A stretch of DNA of 64,000 nt. It comes from Streptomyces roseoverticillatus (lineage in GTDB: Bacteria > Actinomycetota > Actinomycetes > Streptomycetales > Streptomycetaceae). The position numbers were made by a program, and so were the translations under genes. The notes under the pieces were generated by a model that did not search any database, was not told the DNA's origin, and saw only the letters and a list, made by a program, of their open reading frames with translations. Shown here one piece after another: positions 18,048 to 26,802 of the stretch (the first letter of the stretch is position 1; every line of letters begins with the position of its first letter). The stretch is from the NCBI RefSeq assembly GCF_000719265.1, contig NZ_JOFL01000006.1, forward strand, positions 434,001 through 498,000, read 5' to 3'.

Positions 18048-19748
18048 GTGGCCGAGGCTGAACGCTGGGAGGCGATCGTTGTCGGCGCGGGACTTGCCGG
18101 TCTGACGGCGGCCGCGTACCTGACCGCGAATGGCCTGCGCACACTTGTCCTGGAGCAATGGGAGGTCGCCGGCGGATACTCGCACGTGTTCCGCCGCCGC
18201 GGTGGCAGATACGAGTTCGAGGTAGGCGTCCACTACATCGGGGACTGTGAACCGGCGGGCGCGATCCCCACTACTCTGCGTGGTCTTGGCCTTGACGGCC
18301 GGATCACATTCTTGCCGATGGACCCCGACGGCTTCGACACGCTCGTGTTTCCTGACCTCACCTTCCGCGTGCCACGGGGCTGGGACAACTATCTGGACGC
18401 CCTGGTCACGACGTTCCCCGCACAGGAACACGGACTGCGCAAGTGCGTCCGGACCCTGCGTGCGATCGGTGGGGAATACGAGCGCGTCGCCCCACCGGAG
18501 ACGCTGATACAGACCGCCGCCTTCGCGGCACGGTGCCCACGTACGGTGTACTGGTCCATGCGCCCGCTGTCCGTGCTACTCGACGCGTGCGGGCTCGACG
18601 AGACCGCACGCGCGGTGATCTGCGGACAATCCGGCGACTACGGAGCCGCACCTGATGTCGTGCCCGCCGCCGTGCACGCCGTGCTGCTCAACCACTACAT
18701 CAAGACTGGCGCGTACTTCCCCCAGGGAGGTGGCCAGGTGCTGGCCGCCAACCTGATCGACGTGATCCACGGTCATGGCGGCCACATCCGGACCGGTGTC
18801 CGGGTCGAGCGGATCCTGGTCCAGCACGGCCAGGCACAGGGAGTCCGGCTCCGCGACGGACAGGTCTTCCACGCGCCGATTGTCGTCTCCAACGCCGACA
18901 TCAAGCGGACCTACCTTGAGCTTGTCGGCACCGAGCACTTGCCGGCCCGCCTCGTGCGCACGGTGCGTGGGTACCGCATGGCCCCGCCGTTCTTCATCGT
19001 CTACCTGGGGCTGGACACCGATCTGCGGCAGTGGATGCCCAATACCAACTACTGGCTGCACGAGAGCACCGAGGCCGGGATGTTCTACCGTGGCCTGCGT
19101 CCCGGCACGCCACACCGCCTCGGTGGCCTGTTCGCCAGTTCGGCCTCGCTCAAAGACCCCGATTCCCCGCATATCGCCCCACCCGGCCACGCCTCACTAG
19201 AACTACTGGCGTACGTCCCGGCCGACTACTCCTTCTGGCGCCTCACCACCGACCCCGCCAGCGACAAGCGCTACCGCCGCAACCCCGGCTACCTGGCCCG
19301 CAAGGAAGACCTCACCAACGCCATGATCGACATGGCCACCCAGCACTTTCCCCGCCTGCGCCGGCACATCGTCTGGCAGGAAGCCGCCAGTCCCGTCACC
19401 CAGGAGCGCTACACCCTGGCCACCGGCGGCTCGTGCCTGGGGCTCGAACTGGCCACCGACCAGTTCGGCCTGCGCCGCCCCAGAGCCACCACCCCCATCC
19501 GCGGCCTCTACCTCACCGGCGCCAGCACCCGCTCCGGCCCCGGCGTCCTGGGCACCACCACCAGCGGACTCGTCACCGCCGGCGCCATCCTGGGCCGCGA
19601 CCTGTACACCGAAATCCGCCAAGGTCGGGTCTTCGCCGACCCGGCCCGGCTCACCGCGGGCGGCCCCGGCTGGGACCCACTCCATGCCTCACGCCGTCTC
19701 GGCCGCCACAGTGTCAGAGAGGGCTCCCGCCACCGACCACGCACCTGA
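18048..19748 (+). CDS. RetSat / phytoene-desaturase-like FAD oxidoreductase
   Basis: A 566-residue flavoprotein. It starts at GTG 18048 after CAGGAGG. The N-terminal dinucleotide motif is VVGAGLAGLTAAAYLTANGL, followed by EQWEVAGGYSHVFRRRG and HYIGDCEP; VVSNADIKRTYLELVG lies mid-protein and GLYLTGASTRSGPGVLGTTT forms the C-terminal FAD motif. This is the pattern of all-trans-retinol saturase and carotenoid desaturases/isomerases, which add or remove hydrogen on conjugated polyenes. With a DH/KR synthase lacking ER, it could change the unsaturation of the chain. It is the last gene of the cluster; fragments of a second copy lie at 16624 and 13701. Confidence 0.85.
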   Translation: MAEAERWEAIVVGAGLAGLTAAAYLTANGLRTLVLEQWEVAGGYSHVFRRRGGRYEFEVGVHYIGDCEPAGAIPTTLRGLGLDGRITFLPMDPDGFDTLVFPDLTFRVPRGWDNYLDALVTTFPAQEHGLRKCVRTLRAIGGEYERVAPPETLIQTAAFAARCPRTVYWSMRPLSVLLDACGLDETARAVICGQSGDYGAAPDVVPAAVHAVLLNHYIKTGAYFPQGGGQVLAANLIDVIHGHGGHIRTGVRVERILVQHGQAQGVRLRDGQVFHAPIVVSNADIKRTYLELVGTEHLPARLVRTVRGYRMAPPFFIVYLGLDTDLRQWMPNTNYWLHESTEAGMFYRGLRPGTPHRLGGLFASSASLKDPDSPHIAPPGHASLELLAYVPADYSFWRLTTDPASDKRYRRNPGYLARKEDLTNAMIDMATQHFPRLRRHIVWQEAASPVTQERYTLATGGSCLGLELATDQFGLRRPRATTPIRGLYLTGASTRSGPGVLGTTTSGLVTAGAILGRDLYTEIRQGRVFADPARLTAGGPGWDPLHASRRLGRHSVREGSRHRPRT

Positions 19749-19796
19749 GCCGCAGTCCACCGTCACGGAGTGATCTGTTGACCAATTGGCCAACAG

Positions 19797-19976
19797 GGTC
19801 ATGGCTTCTACAACAGCCGGCGCATCCAGCAGCAGCTCGGCTACCTCATCCCCGTCGAGTTCGAGGAGAAACACTACGTCGGCCAGGCAACGGTCGAACA
19901 AGCGAACCGCCGGGGGAAGCTCACCCTCGACCTTCTGCGAGAGGCCTGGAGTCGGTCACGTTTCCGCAGGTTGTGA
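19797..19976 (+). pseudogene. Remnant of an IS3-type transposase C-terminus
   Basis: Read from 19797, the frame gives GHGFYNSRRIQQQLGYLIPV and EFEEKHYVGQATVEQANRRG up to TGA at 19974-19976. This matches the end of IS3-family OrfB proteins (YNxRRxxxxLGYLxPxEFEE). No upstream part, inverted repeat or partner remains. It marks an older insertion next to the recombinase gene. Confidence 0.72.
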
Positions 19977-20007
19977 TTCGCAGAAGTCCTCTCAGAACCA
20001 AGGAGTT

Positions 20008-21081
20008 GTGCGAGACACTTCTGAGGTGGACCTGACGCCCGATCAAGCCGCAAACGCGGTAGAACGAAACGACTGTCCGAAGTGCGAAGCCCCGGCCGGC
20101 AGTCCCTGCCGGACCCGCGGAGGGAAGACCGCGACGAAGTACCACACCGCCCGCTTCATCCTCGTCCCCGCCCTGCGGGAGGAACTCGACGTCCTCGTGC
20201 CGGAAGACCGGGGACCGGGGCGGCCGTGGAAGCCGGGCCCGCCCGCCGAGGCTCAGCCTGCCACCGCGGCGACCAAGCCCATCCGGATCGGGTACGCCCG
20301 CTGCTCGACCGCCCAGCAGGAACTCCAGAGCCAGCTCGATGCGCTCGCACCCGTCTGCAAGCGGATCTTCTCCGAGAAGATCAGCACACGCGTGAAGACG
20401 CGGCCGGAGCTGGAGAAGGCGCTGGGGCTCGCGTACGACATCAAGGAGGCAGCCCCCGACCAGGAGGTCATCCTCACCGTCCACGAGCTCAAACGCCTCG
20501 CCCGCAACGCCGCCGAGCTGATGACCTTGTCCGGCCAGCTCCAGGCCGCCGGCGTCCAGCTCGAACTCCTCACCGGCCCGCTGAGTGGCATCTATGACCC
20601 AGGCGGCATGGGCGCGATGTTCTTCGCCGTCCTGGCCGCCGCCGCCCAGATCGAGCGCAACTACATCCGCGAGAAGACCCTCGAAGGCCAGGTCTCCGCC
20701 GCCGCAAAGGGCAACCACGGCGGCCGGCCGAAGGTCATCGACGAGGACTCCCTCCTCTTCGCCCGCGCCCTGAAGGACCGCGGCGTCCCCGTCCCGGAGA
20801 TCGCGAAGAAGCTGACCATCAAGACCGGCAAGAACGCAGGGCGTCACCCCTCCGTCGCCTCGCTCTACCGCGCGCTCGCCGAAGCCGAGGAAGACGCCGT
20901 GCCGGCCGGGGCAGAAGCCATCGGGCCCCGGCGGCCCATCCGGGCCCGCATCACCGGCCCCAGCAGCGGCACCGACTCCGAGCTGATGAAACGCCTCCAG
21001 CAGCAGGCCCCGGACACCGCCCCCGACGACGTGACGGCGCTGCTGGCCGCACACGCTCTGGACCAAGGAGACGCCGAATGA
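20008..21081 (+). CDS. Serine recombinase (resolvase/invertase) with N-terminal zinc-ribbon-like segment
   Basis: About 357 residues. An N-terminal CPKCEAPAGSPC...H segment (about residues 24-45) may bind zinc. The catalytic domain begins IRIGYARCSTAQQELQSQLD, whose YxRxS serine is the nucleophile; ELKRLARNAAEL and GGMGAMFFAVLAAAAQIERN follow, and a C-terminal helix-turn-helix region (KDRGVPVPEIAKKLTI) would bind DNA. It resembles the resolvases of Tn3-family transposons and probably resolves cointegrates. The start is uncertain: AGGAG at 20001-20005 lies only 2 bases before GTG 20008, and GTG 20026 is another option. The longer frame upstream overlaps an IS remnant. It overlaps the next small ORF by four bases. 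Confidence 0.82.
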   Translation: MRDTSEVDLTPDQAANAVERNDCPKCEAPAGSPCRTRGGKTATKYHTARFILVPALREELDVLVPEDRGPGRPWKPGPPAEAQPATAATKPIRIGYARCSTAQQELQSQLDALAPVCKRIFSEKISTRVKTRPELEKALGLAYDIKEAAPDQEVILTVHELKRLARNAAELMTLSGQLQAAGVQLELLTGPLSGIYDPGGMGAMFFAVLAAAAQIERNYIREKTLEGQVSAAAKGNHGGRPKVIDEDSLLFARALKDRGVPVPEIAKKLTIKTGKNAGRHPSVASLYRALAEAEEDAVPAGAEAIGPRRPIRARITGPSSGTDSELMKRLQQQAPDTAPDDVTALLAAHALDQGDAE

Positions 21082-21215
21082 TCCCCCTGCCGCCGCACCG
21101 TACGAAGGGACCGGGCATGCTGGGAGCCCCCGGCCCCGGCAGCGACGGACCGTTCGGCTGCTGGCCCGACGATGCCGACAACGACCAGGGCGACGATGCC
21201 GGCCGGGACGAGTAG
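21078..21215 (+). CDS. Small acidic protein downstream of the recombinase
   Basis: A 45-codon ORF (MIPLPPHRTKGPGML, ending DDADNDQGDDAGRDE) that starts inside the recombinase stop (ATGA). The overlap and the codon use typical of the strain support translation. Function unknown; the acidic tail could mimic DNA or contact the recombinase, which is only a guess. Confidence 0.42.
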   Translation: MIPLPPHRTKGPGMLGAPGPGSDGPFGCWPDDADNDQGDDAGRDE

Positions 21216-21244
21216 CCACCCCGCCGCAGAGCGATCCTGGATGC

Positions 21245-21524
21245 GTGGCCCGTATCCGCTTCTGCGACTCGTGTGGGGCCCGGCGGCCGAGGGGCTCCTC
21301 GGCCCGGCGCCGGTACTGCGACGACGTGTGCCGGGCCCAGTCATACAGGGACCGCAAGCGCGCCGACCACGCCTTCGGGCTCGGGCTGATGCTCGGCGAG
21401 GCGGAGTGGACCGGCGACGAGGGCATGATCCGGCTGCTGACTTGCCCCGAGTGCGGCCAAATCACCTTCGCGGGAGCCACGCGGCGCAGCGACCTGATTT
21501 ACTGCTCCGGACGCTGTCGATCAA
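21245..21524 (+). pseudogene. Double zinc-ribbon protein, 5' part, split by the Tn7-like element
   Basis: Starting at GTG 21245 the protein reads MARIRFCDSCGARRPRG, then RRRYCDDVCRAQSYRDRK, and a second unit LLTCPECGQ...DLIYCSGRCRS. Each unit has C-x2-C...C-x3-C. At 21525 the reading enters the Tn7-like left end; the frame then stops at 21565. Joining 21524 to 28449 restores the frame, giving CRSRAWRRRTARHARQRA and a stop at 28493-28495, a protein of about 108 residues. It follows the recombinase by 30 bp and was probably co-transcribed with it. The function of the intact protein is unknown; a DNA- or protein-binding accessory factor of the transposon is possible. Confidence 0.82.
21520..21524. 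repeat. 5-bp target duplication ATCAA, left copy
   Basis: ATCAA lies directly outside the TGT end at 21525 and is repeated at 28444-28448 directly outside the ACA end. Five bases is the usual duplication of Tn7-like and Tn5053-like transposons. Confidence 0.9.
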
Positions 21525-21667
21525 TGTCTCGTCTCATTGGATCTTGCCTGCTGGCAAGGCTGTGACCAGGACTGATGCAAGGGAGGGTGAGATAGATCTT
21601 TGGTGAAGTCTCATCTGGTGTTGTCTCCCAGAACGACTTTGCCGGGGTTGTCTCACTTGACGTTGCC
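21525..21667 (+). repeat. Left end of the Tn7-like element with repeated TnsB-type sites
   Basis: After TGTCTC, four related sites follow: 21531-21547 (GTCTCATTGGATCTTGC), 21608-21625 (GTCTCATCTGGTGTTGTC), 21623-21639 (GTCTCCCAGAACGACTT) and 21650-21667 (GTCTCACTTGACGTTGCC). They match the right-end sites in inverted orientation. Binding by TnsB is inferred from family knowledge. Confidence 0.78.
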
Positions 21668-21715
21668 GGTCAGTTGGCCGTCCGGGGGGCCTTGGGGTTA
21701 GCCAGAATGGGTGGC

Positions 21716-22408
21716 ATGAACCCTCGTTTCGTCGGCATCCCCGAGCTGACTGAGATCCCTTCCGTGGCGGTCGTCATCGACGTGATGCGCGCCTTCACTG
21801 TTGCTGCCTGGGCTTTTGCGCGCGGCGCCGAGCGCATTGTGCTGGCATCCTCCGATCACGAGGCTCTGGAACTGAAGGAGGGCCACTCGGGTTGGCTGGC
21901 GCTAAAGGACGGGGCCCCGGCAGCCGGGTTCGACGCAGTGAACTCACCGGGCCTGATCAGATCCGCCGACCTGGTTGGTCGCACGGTCGTGCAGAAGACG
22001 ACTGCGGGAACCGTGGGAGCTCTGGCGGTCGCGAACGCGCCGCTCGTCTTGTGCGCGAGTTTCGTGGTGGCTGGCGCGACGGCGGACTTCTTGCGGGCCA
22101 AAGGTGCTGGTCCGGTGACGTTCGTCGTCACTGGCGAGGACGGACGGGCCGACGAGGACCTGGCCTGCGCCGAATACATCGGGCAGCGCGTCGCCGGAGG
22201 CGATGACGAGGCAGCCCCGTATCTCCATCGCGCGCGGGTGTCCCGTGCAGCGGCCGATCTCGCCGACGGGCTGCGGCGGGGATACCGGGGAATCCATCCG
22301 GACGACGTTGAGCTCTGTCTGGAGCCCGACAGATTCTCGTTCGCAATGGTGGCGCGCAAAGAGGAGTTGAGGACGGTGCTGCGTCCCGTTGCGGTGCCTG
22401 GCAACTGA
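21716..22408 (+). CDS. ComB-like (2-phosphosulfolactate phosphatase family) cargo protein
   Basis: About 230 residues. The start [20 protein letters not shown] leads into [20 protein letters not shown], the N-terminal signature of the ComB family. [20 protein letters not shown] (about residues 84-103) and [18 protein letters not shown] (about 137-154) follow the family pattern, including the acidic residues thought to hold magnesium. In coenzyme M makers ComB removes phosphate from phosphosulfolactate; bacterial relatives outside that pathway have no settled role. ATG 21707 and 21716 are both possible. It is the only identifiable left-side cargo of the Tn7-like element and lies convergent to tniQ. 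Confidence 0.75.
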   Translation: MNPRFVGIPELTEIPSVAVVIDVMRAFTVAAWAFARGAERIVLASSDHEALELKEGHSGWLALKDGAPAAGFDAVNSPGLIRSADLVGRTVVQKTTAGTVGALAVANAPLVLCASFVVAGATADFLRAKGAGPVTFVVTGEDGRADEDLACAEYIGQRVAGGDDEAAPYLHRARVSRAAADLADGLRRGYRGIHPDDVELCLEPDRFSFAMVARKEELRTVLRPVAVPGN

Positions 22409-22478
22409 GCCAGCGAGGATTTCCCGGTGGGTTCAAGCGGTCTGGCGGGGTGTTGTCCGACAGCGGGAACAGAATCAG

Positions 22479-23723
22479 TCAGTCGTCTTCGACGGCCTTG
22501 CGCTGACGGAAGGCCGCTTCTCGGCATCTGTGTGAGCAGTAGCGGGCATCGCGACGTCGGTCACTTCCAACCATCCAAGTGGTGCCGCAGACCGGGCACT
22601 CTGCCTGTTTCGTGCTGGAGGATGCATCGCGGAGTGCGCGTTGCCGCTGTTGGCGCCTCCAGTTGCGTGATCTGCATACGGTCGAGCAGAAACGCATCCT
22701 CGGGCTGGCGTCCTTCAATCGGGTGCCGCAGCTGACGCACTGACGCTGGCTGTCGGATTCGGGAGCGAGGATGGCGTTGAGTCTGCGGGTGAGGTCTTCC
22801 AGCGTGTCCGGGTTGTGTGTCCGGGGTTCGTTCGGCATCGGGAATGGGTGGTTGGGGAGGGTGCGGTAGTAGCGCTCTTCCTCGATCCAGCGGGCGAGCG
22901 GATCGGCGACGCCGGCGGCTTCGTAGCGGTAGCCGGGGGCGGCTCGTGCGCGGACTTCGCTGATGAATAGGTGGAAGTCCCGGTCCCGGCCGGTGAAGGG
23001 CAGGTTCCGAAGCTTGGGCGAGGCCAGGAGGCCGGTGAGGGCGATGATGTCGGGGTAGCTGCTGGCGACGAGCCGGGGGTCCTCGCGATAGGTGCCTCCG
23101 CCAGGAGGAATGAGGAGTTTCAGTCTGCGGTCGCGCTCCTTGTGGAACCTGCGGCTGTCCCACCAACGCCAGCACCATCCGGCGGCCTGACGCATGGCGA
23201 TCGCGACGGTCTGCCAGCCATGTTCGCGGACGAGGCGGCGATGGTCGCGCTGTGCCTGGATGATCTCGGGCAGCAGGCTGACGTCGAACTGCGTGTGGTA
23301 GGTGTCCGTCCAGCGGCCGTGGCGGAGGCAGAGCCGGGTGTCTTTGGGAACCCAGTGTCGGGCCTGGGTGAAGACGCCCTTGGCGGCCAGGCAGAGCGTG
23401 CAGACGGCTTGGACGTGCCAGCCGTCATCGAGCAACTGGCAAGCGGCGGGGAGCCCTCGGACGAGGTCGGAAGTCCGCAGGTCGGGCAGTGCCTTGAGGA
23501 GCCGGTCCCGGGGGTGGCCGGACAGGTGGCTGATGGCGTCGAGCAACGGCAGCGGAGCGGGGTGAACCCGGTGCCGGTCGTTGATGTGTTCGTGGAGTAC
23601 GAGGTGGGAGATCCGGTTCGCCTTCGCGAGTCGGCTGACGTAGGAGTCCCAACTTTCGCGGTGGAGCGGGGTGAGCGTGTGCGGGAGCCGCCGCAGCCGG
23701 GACGGCGGCAGATGGCTGATCAC
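22479..23723 (-). CDS. tniQ: TniQ/TnsD-like targeting protein with two extra C-terminal zinc ribbons
   Basis: A 414-residue protein starting at GTG 23723, overlapping tnsC by four bases. The TniQ start is clear (PHTLTPLHRESWDSYVSRLA), then the zinc-finger region CTLCLAAKGVFTQARHW with TRLCLRHGRW (about residues 107-141). The C-terminus adds two further ribbons: CVSCGTRL...RFCSTVCRSRNW (about 324-350) and CPVCGTTW...RYCSHRCREAAF (about 374-404). TniQ proteins choose the target and bring TnsC to it. The added ribbons share the C-x2-C...C-x3-CR design of the small gene this element split. Confidence 0.88.
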   Translation of the reverse strand: MISHLPPSRLRRLPHTLTPLHRESWDSYVSRLAKANRISHLVLHEHINDRHRVHPAPLPLLDAISHLSGHPRDRLLKALPDLRTSDLVRGLPAACQLLDDGWHVQAVCTLCLAAKGVFTQARHWVPKDTRLCLRHGRWTDTYHTQFDVSLLPEIIQAQRDHRRLVREHGWQTVAIAMRQAAGWCWRWWDSRRFHKERDRRLKLLIPPGGGTYREDPRLVASSYPDIIALTGLLASPKLRNLPFTGRDRDFHLFISEVRARAAPGYRYEAAGVADPLARWIEEERYYRTLPNHPFPMPNEPRTHNPDTLEDLTRRLNAILAPESDSQRQCVSCGTRLKDASPRMRFCSTVCRSRNWRRQQRQRALRDASSSTKQAECPVCGTTWMVGSDRRRDARYCSHRCREAAFRQRKAVEDD

Positions 23724-24769
23724 GCCGCGTCCCCGACCTCGCCGTTGTCCTCGGCATCGGCCGTGCCGGAGCTGGCGGACTGGGTGTTGTGATCGACTGG
23801 GATGGACTTGAGCAGTGGGCGGGTGACGTGTTCGCTGCCGTCGGCGATGGCGCTGATGGCGGCCGCTCGGACGAGGTGGGACAGGCTGCTGATGCTGCCC
23901 TCGGTGCGGGTGTGGAGATACTTCGCCATCCGGACCAGCGTGCCGGGCTCATGGCGGTGGAGCCGTAGCGAGTCCTCCATCAGCTCGACCATCGAGCGCC
24001 ATTCGGCCTGGTAGGGGAAGTTCCCGGTGTACTTCATCACGCAGCGGGCGGCGATCTGTTTGCCACGGACCCCCGTGAACAGGCCCTCGCGCTGGACGTT
24101 GATGCCTGCGTAGACGAACGTGGCGGGAATGTGCTCTGCGAAGTACTTCAGATGGTCCGACAGGTCCTTGCCGGTGGACGTGGCCATGTTGATGTTGTGA
24201 ATCTCGTCGACCAGGACCAGATCGCAGCGGGCTTCGGTGAGGATCTCGCAGACCGCGTCGGCGATGTCCATCTCGTTGTGCCGGGCCTTCATGGGCAGGC
24301 CCAGGAAGTGTGCGAAGCGGGTGGCGAGCTTGCGGGGAGAGCCGTTGGGCGGTGCGGAGACGTAGACGACCGGGATGCGGTCGTGGTCGGGGAAGCGCTG
24401 GCGTACTCGTAGTTCGTGGGCCCGGCCGAGCTGCTTGAGGGCGGTGGACTTGCCCGTCGCCCAGGGCCCGGAGACGATCAGACCGCGGCGGGCGCTGATC
24501 TCCCGCCGGTTGACCAGAGTCAGCAGCCGGCCCTGGTGCAGGACGTCGCGAACGGTCGGAGTCTCGACGATGATCAGCTCGGAGTGGTAGTTGACCCGGC
24601 CCTCGTCGTACTCGTCCCGGGCTCTGGGATCGAGGTCTTTCCACTCCTCCTCGGGCAGAAGGTCGAAAGCGATCGGGTCTTCTTCGACGAACCGGCGCCA
24701 GCCCTCCAGCGTGGTCGTGGGCATCCGCCGGTCCTCGGGCAGCCCGAACTCGGGTGCGTTCACCACCAT
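23720..24769 (-). CDS. tnsC: TnsC/TniB-like AAA+ ATPase, transposition regulator
   Basis: A 349-residue ATPase. Walker A is GPWATGKST (about residues 98-106) and Walker B DLVLVDEIHN (about 181-190). VYVSAPPNGSPRKLATRFAH and a sensor-like FVYAGINVQREGLF follow, then a C-terminal lid with MVELMEDSLRLHRHEPGT. TnsC-type proteins form ATP-bound filaments on DNA and pass target choice from TniQ to the transposase. The ATG at 24769 lies inside the last codons of the ancestral tnsB (TGG TGG TGA ending at 24760), so the genes are translationally coupled. The longer upstream frame is a shadow of tnsB. Confidence 0.9.
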   Translation of the reverse strand: MVVNAPEFGLPEDRRMPTTTLEGWRRFVEEDPIAFDLLPEEEWKDLDPRARDEYDEGRVNYHSELIIVETPTVRDVLHQGRLLTLVNRREISARRGLIVSGPWATGKSTALKQLGRAHELRVRQRFPDHDRIPVVYVSAPPNGSPRKLATRFAHFLGLPMKARHNEMDIADAVCEILTEARCDLVLVDEIHNINMATSTGKDLSDHLKYFAEHIPATFVYAGINVQREGLFTGVRGKQIAARCVMKYTGNFPYQAEWRSMVELMEDSLRLHRHEPGTLVRMAKYLHTRTEGSISSLSHLVRAAAISAIADGSEHVTRPLLKSIPVDHNTQSASSGTADAEDNGEVGDAA

Positions 24770-26802
24770 TTCCGTGCCTCCTTGCGTGCGTCGAAGACTT
24801 TCAGCGGGACGACCTCGGCGACCGCGTCGTCCTCCTCGTGCTCTGCGTCGTCCTCGACCGGAGACGACGGCTCGGCCGGCGGAGGCGGCGGGGGTTCGGG
24901 CCGTGGCCATGCGGGCTTGCTGGTGCCGCCTCTTCCTCCGGGCCGCTGGCGGCGCGGTCGAGCAGGTCGCCGACCGCCTCAGCGATGGCGTCCTCGGTGA
25001 CCGGCTCGCCCTGTTCACGCAAGTCTCGGGCGGTGTGGCCCCAGGCCAGCTCGCCGAAGGGGGTGGCAGTGGTGGACAGCAGCCGCCAGGGGACCGTGAT
25101 CCACTGTCCGGTGCGGTGGTTGCGGAGCCAGACGAGCCGGATGTCGTAGGGATCATGACGGACCTCCCAGCGGTTCTTCCGCTCCGTGATCCCGGACTTC
25201 TCCCGCCGCAGATCGTTGAGTTCGTCGCAGTTGTAGATCCGGTGATTGATCTTGATGCCGTAGGAGTTGATGGCCTGCCAGCGGGCCGGCAGTAGTTCCA
25301 GGTAGTCCTCCGCGGTCAGCGCGAGCGGGAGGAATCCGGCCGACTCGACCAGCGCGGCGTACTTCTCGTTCGGGGAGAACGTCCGCCCCGGCGCGAGCGG
25401 ATCACGTAGCGAGTCGTGAGCCCTGTTTTGCCACTTGGCGCTGATCCATTGCTCCAGCAGTTCCTGAAGCTGGTGCAGGGAGAACAACGGCTCGTCCTCG
25501 ACCTTTCGGCCGCGGTATTCCGTCGACCGGCCGGTGTAGCCGGTGAGGAACTGGGCGAACAGTGAGGCTGCCGAGCCCAGTGTTCTTTCGATGTGGGGCT
25601 TGTGAGTTGGGGTGCGGGGAGGAGCGTGGATCACCTCGGTGCCGAACGCGTTGCAGGCGGCATGGAAGTTCTTCGACAAGAAGGCCTTGCCGCCGTCGAC
25701 CACGACCGTTTCCGGGATGATCAGCGGGACCGCGGCCGCATGCCGCAGCCTCTCGTCCACCGACAGCAGCCGCTCGTAGGGCAGCACCGAGTGCTCCATC
25801 CGCAGGGCCTCCGGCCAGCCCGGCCGCATCGGCGCCGGGGTCACCGAGCGGGCCAGCAGCAAGGCGGCGTCCACCGACTTCGTGGTCGGCCGCAGCACCG
25901 CCGCGGTGATGGACCGCGTCGCGACATCGACCATGCCGACCAGTTCGCACCGGTCCACGACCCCGTTCTCCAGCCGGACCAGCACGTCGAACGGGGTGGA
26001 GTCGATCTCCATCAGCTCGCCCGGACGACAGACCGTGACCTGGTCGAAAACCCCGTCGGGCTGGTTGGCCAGAGAGCGGCGGGTGCGGGCCGATCCGGTC
26101 GTGTGGCGGCCAGCCTCCAGCCGGTTGAAGAGACGGTAGAAGGTCGCCCGCGAGGGCATCTCGACCGGCGGTCCCTTCAGCTTCTTCACCGCTGGGCCGA
26201 CGCGTTCGAAGTAGTAGCTGACGGTGTGGGTCGAACCGTCGGTGGCCTGGTCCATGAGTTGTCGCAGGATTTCGACGACCTCCGGGGCGACCTGGCCCAG
26301 GACCGGGCGGCGTGGGGCCTGGCGGCCATCGACCATCGACCATGCCCATCACGCCACGCTTTTGATAGCGGCGTCGGCGCCAGCGAATGGTGTGCGGGCT
26401 GACCGGACGGCCGGTCTCGCGCGACAGCTCGACGGCCTTGGCCGCCTCGCGCTCGGCCAGGTTCCGGGTCACCGGGTCGTATTCGGGCCGAGGCATGGCT
26501 CCCGCCGAAGCGTCCGGCGGCAGTCCTGTGAGTACTTCGCTCATGTGCCGGTGCCACCACAGAGCCCGGTCGGCTTCGCCGGGCGGCAGTCCGTCCAGCA
26601 GGCCGGGAGCAAGCCGGCGGGCCCCGCCCGAGCCGATCACCTCGAACCCCGGGGAGGTCATCAGTGTCGGCAGATGCATCGCGCTGGACTGCCCGTGTTC
26701 GTCGGCCAGCCGCACCAGGACGCCGGAGATGCCGACCACGGTGTGCACCATGCCGTCGAACCTCACCCGGTCACCGGGCCTGACCACCAGCGGCCGTCTC
26801 AC
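24760..26802 (-). pseudogene. tnsB: TnsB/TniA-like DDE transposase with two frameshifts
   Basis: The ancestral gene starts at GTG 26802 (overlapping tnsA) and ends at TGA 24760-24762, about 678 residues. Frame 1 runs from MRRPLVVRPGDRVRFDGM to KRGVMGMVDGR near 26335. There a 7-bp tandem duplication (26328-26334 and 26335-26341) shifts the frame. The frame from 26336 carries the rve catalytic core: Asp in MEIDSTPFD, Asp in VVVDGGKAFL and Glu in HKPHIERTLG. Near 24915-24945 a one-base change shifts it again; the expected tail (PVEDDAEHEEDDAVAEVVPL to ARKEARKWW) lies in the third frame. The catalytic core could still be made from an internal start (about 511 residues) but without the N-terminal DNA-binding part. 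Confidence 0.85.
26328..26341. repeat. 7-bp tandem duplication that shifts the tnsB frame
   Basis: ATCGACC occurs twice in tandem. Deleting one copy rejoins KRGVMGMVDGR with QAPRRPVLGQ in a single frame, matching the continuity expected between the N-terminal helix-turn-helix region and the rve core. Such a duplication fits slipped-strand replication more than a sequencing error. Confidence 0.85.
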
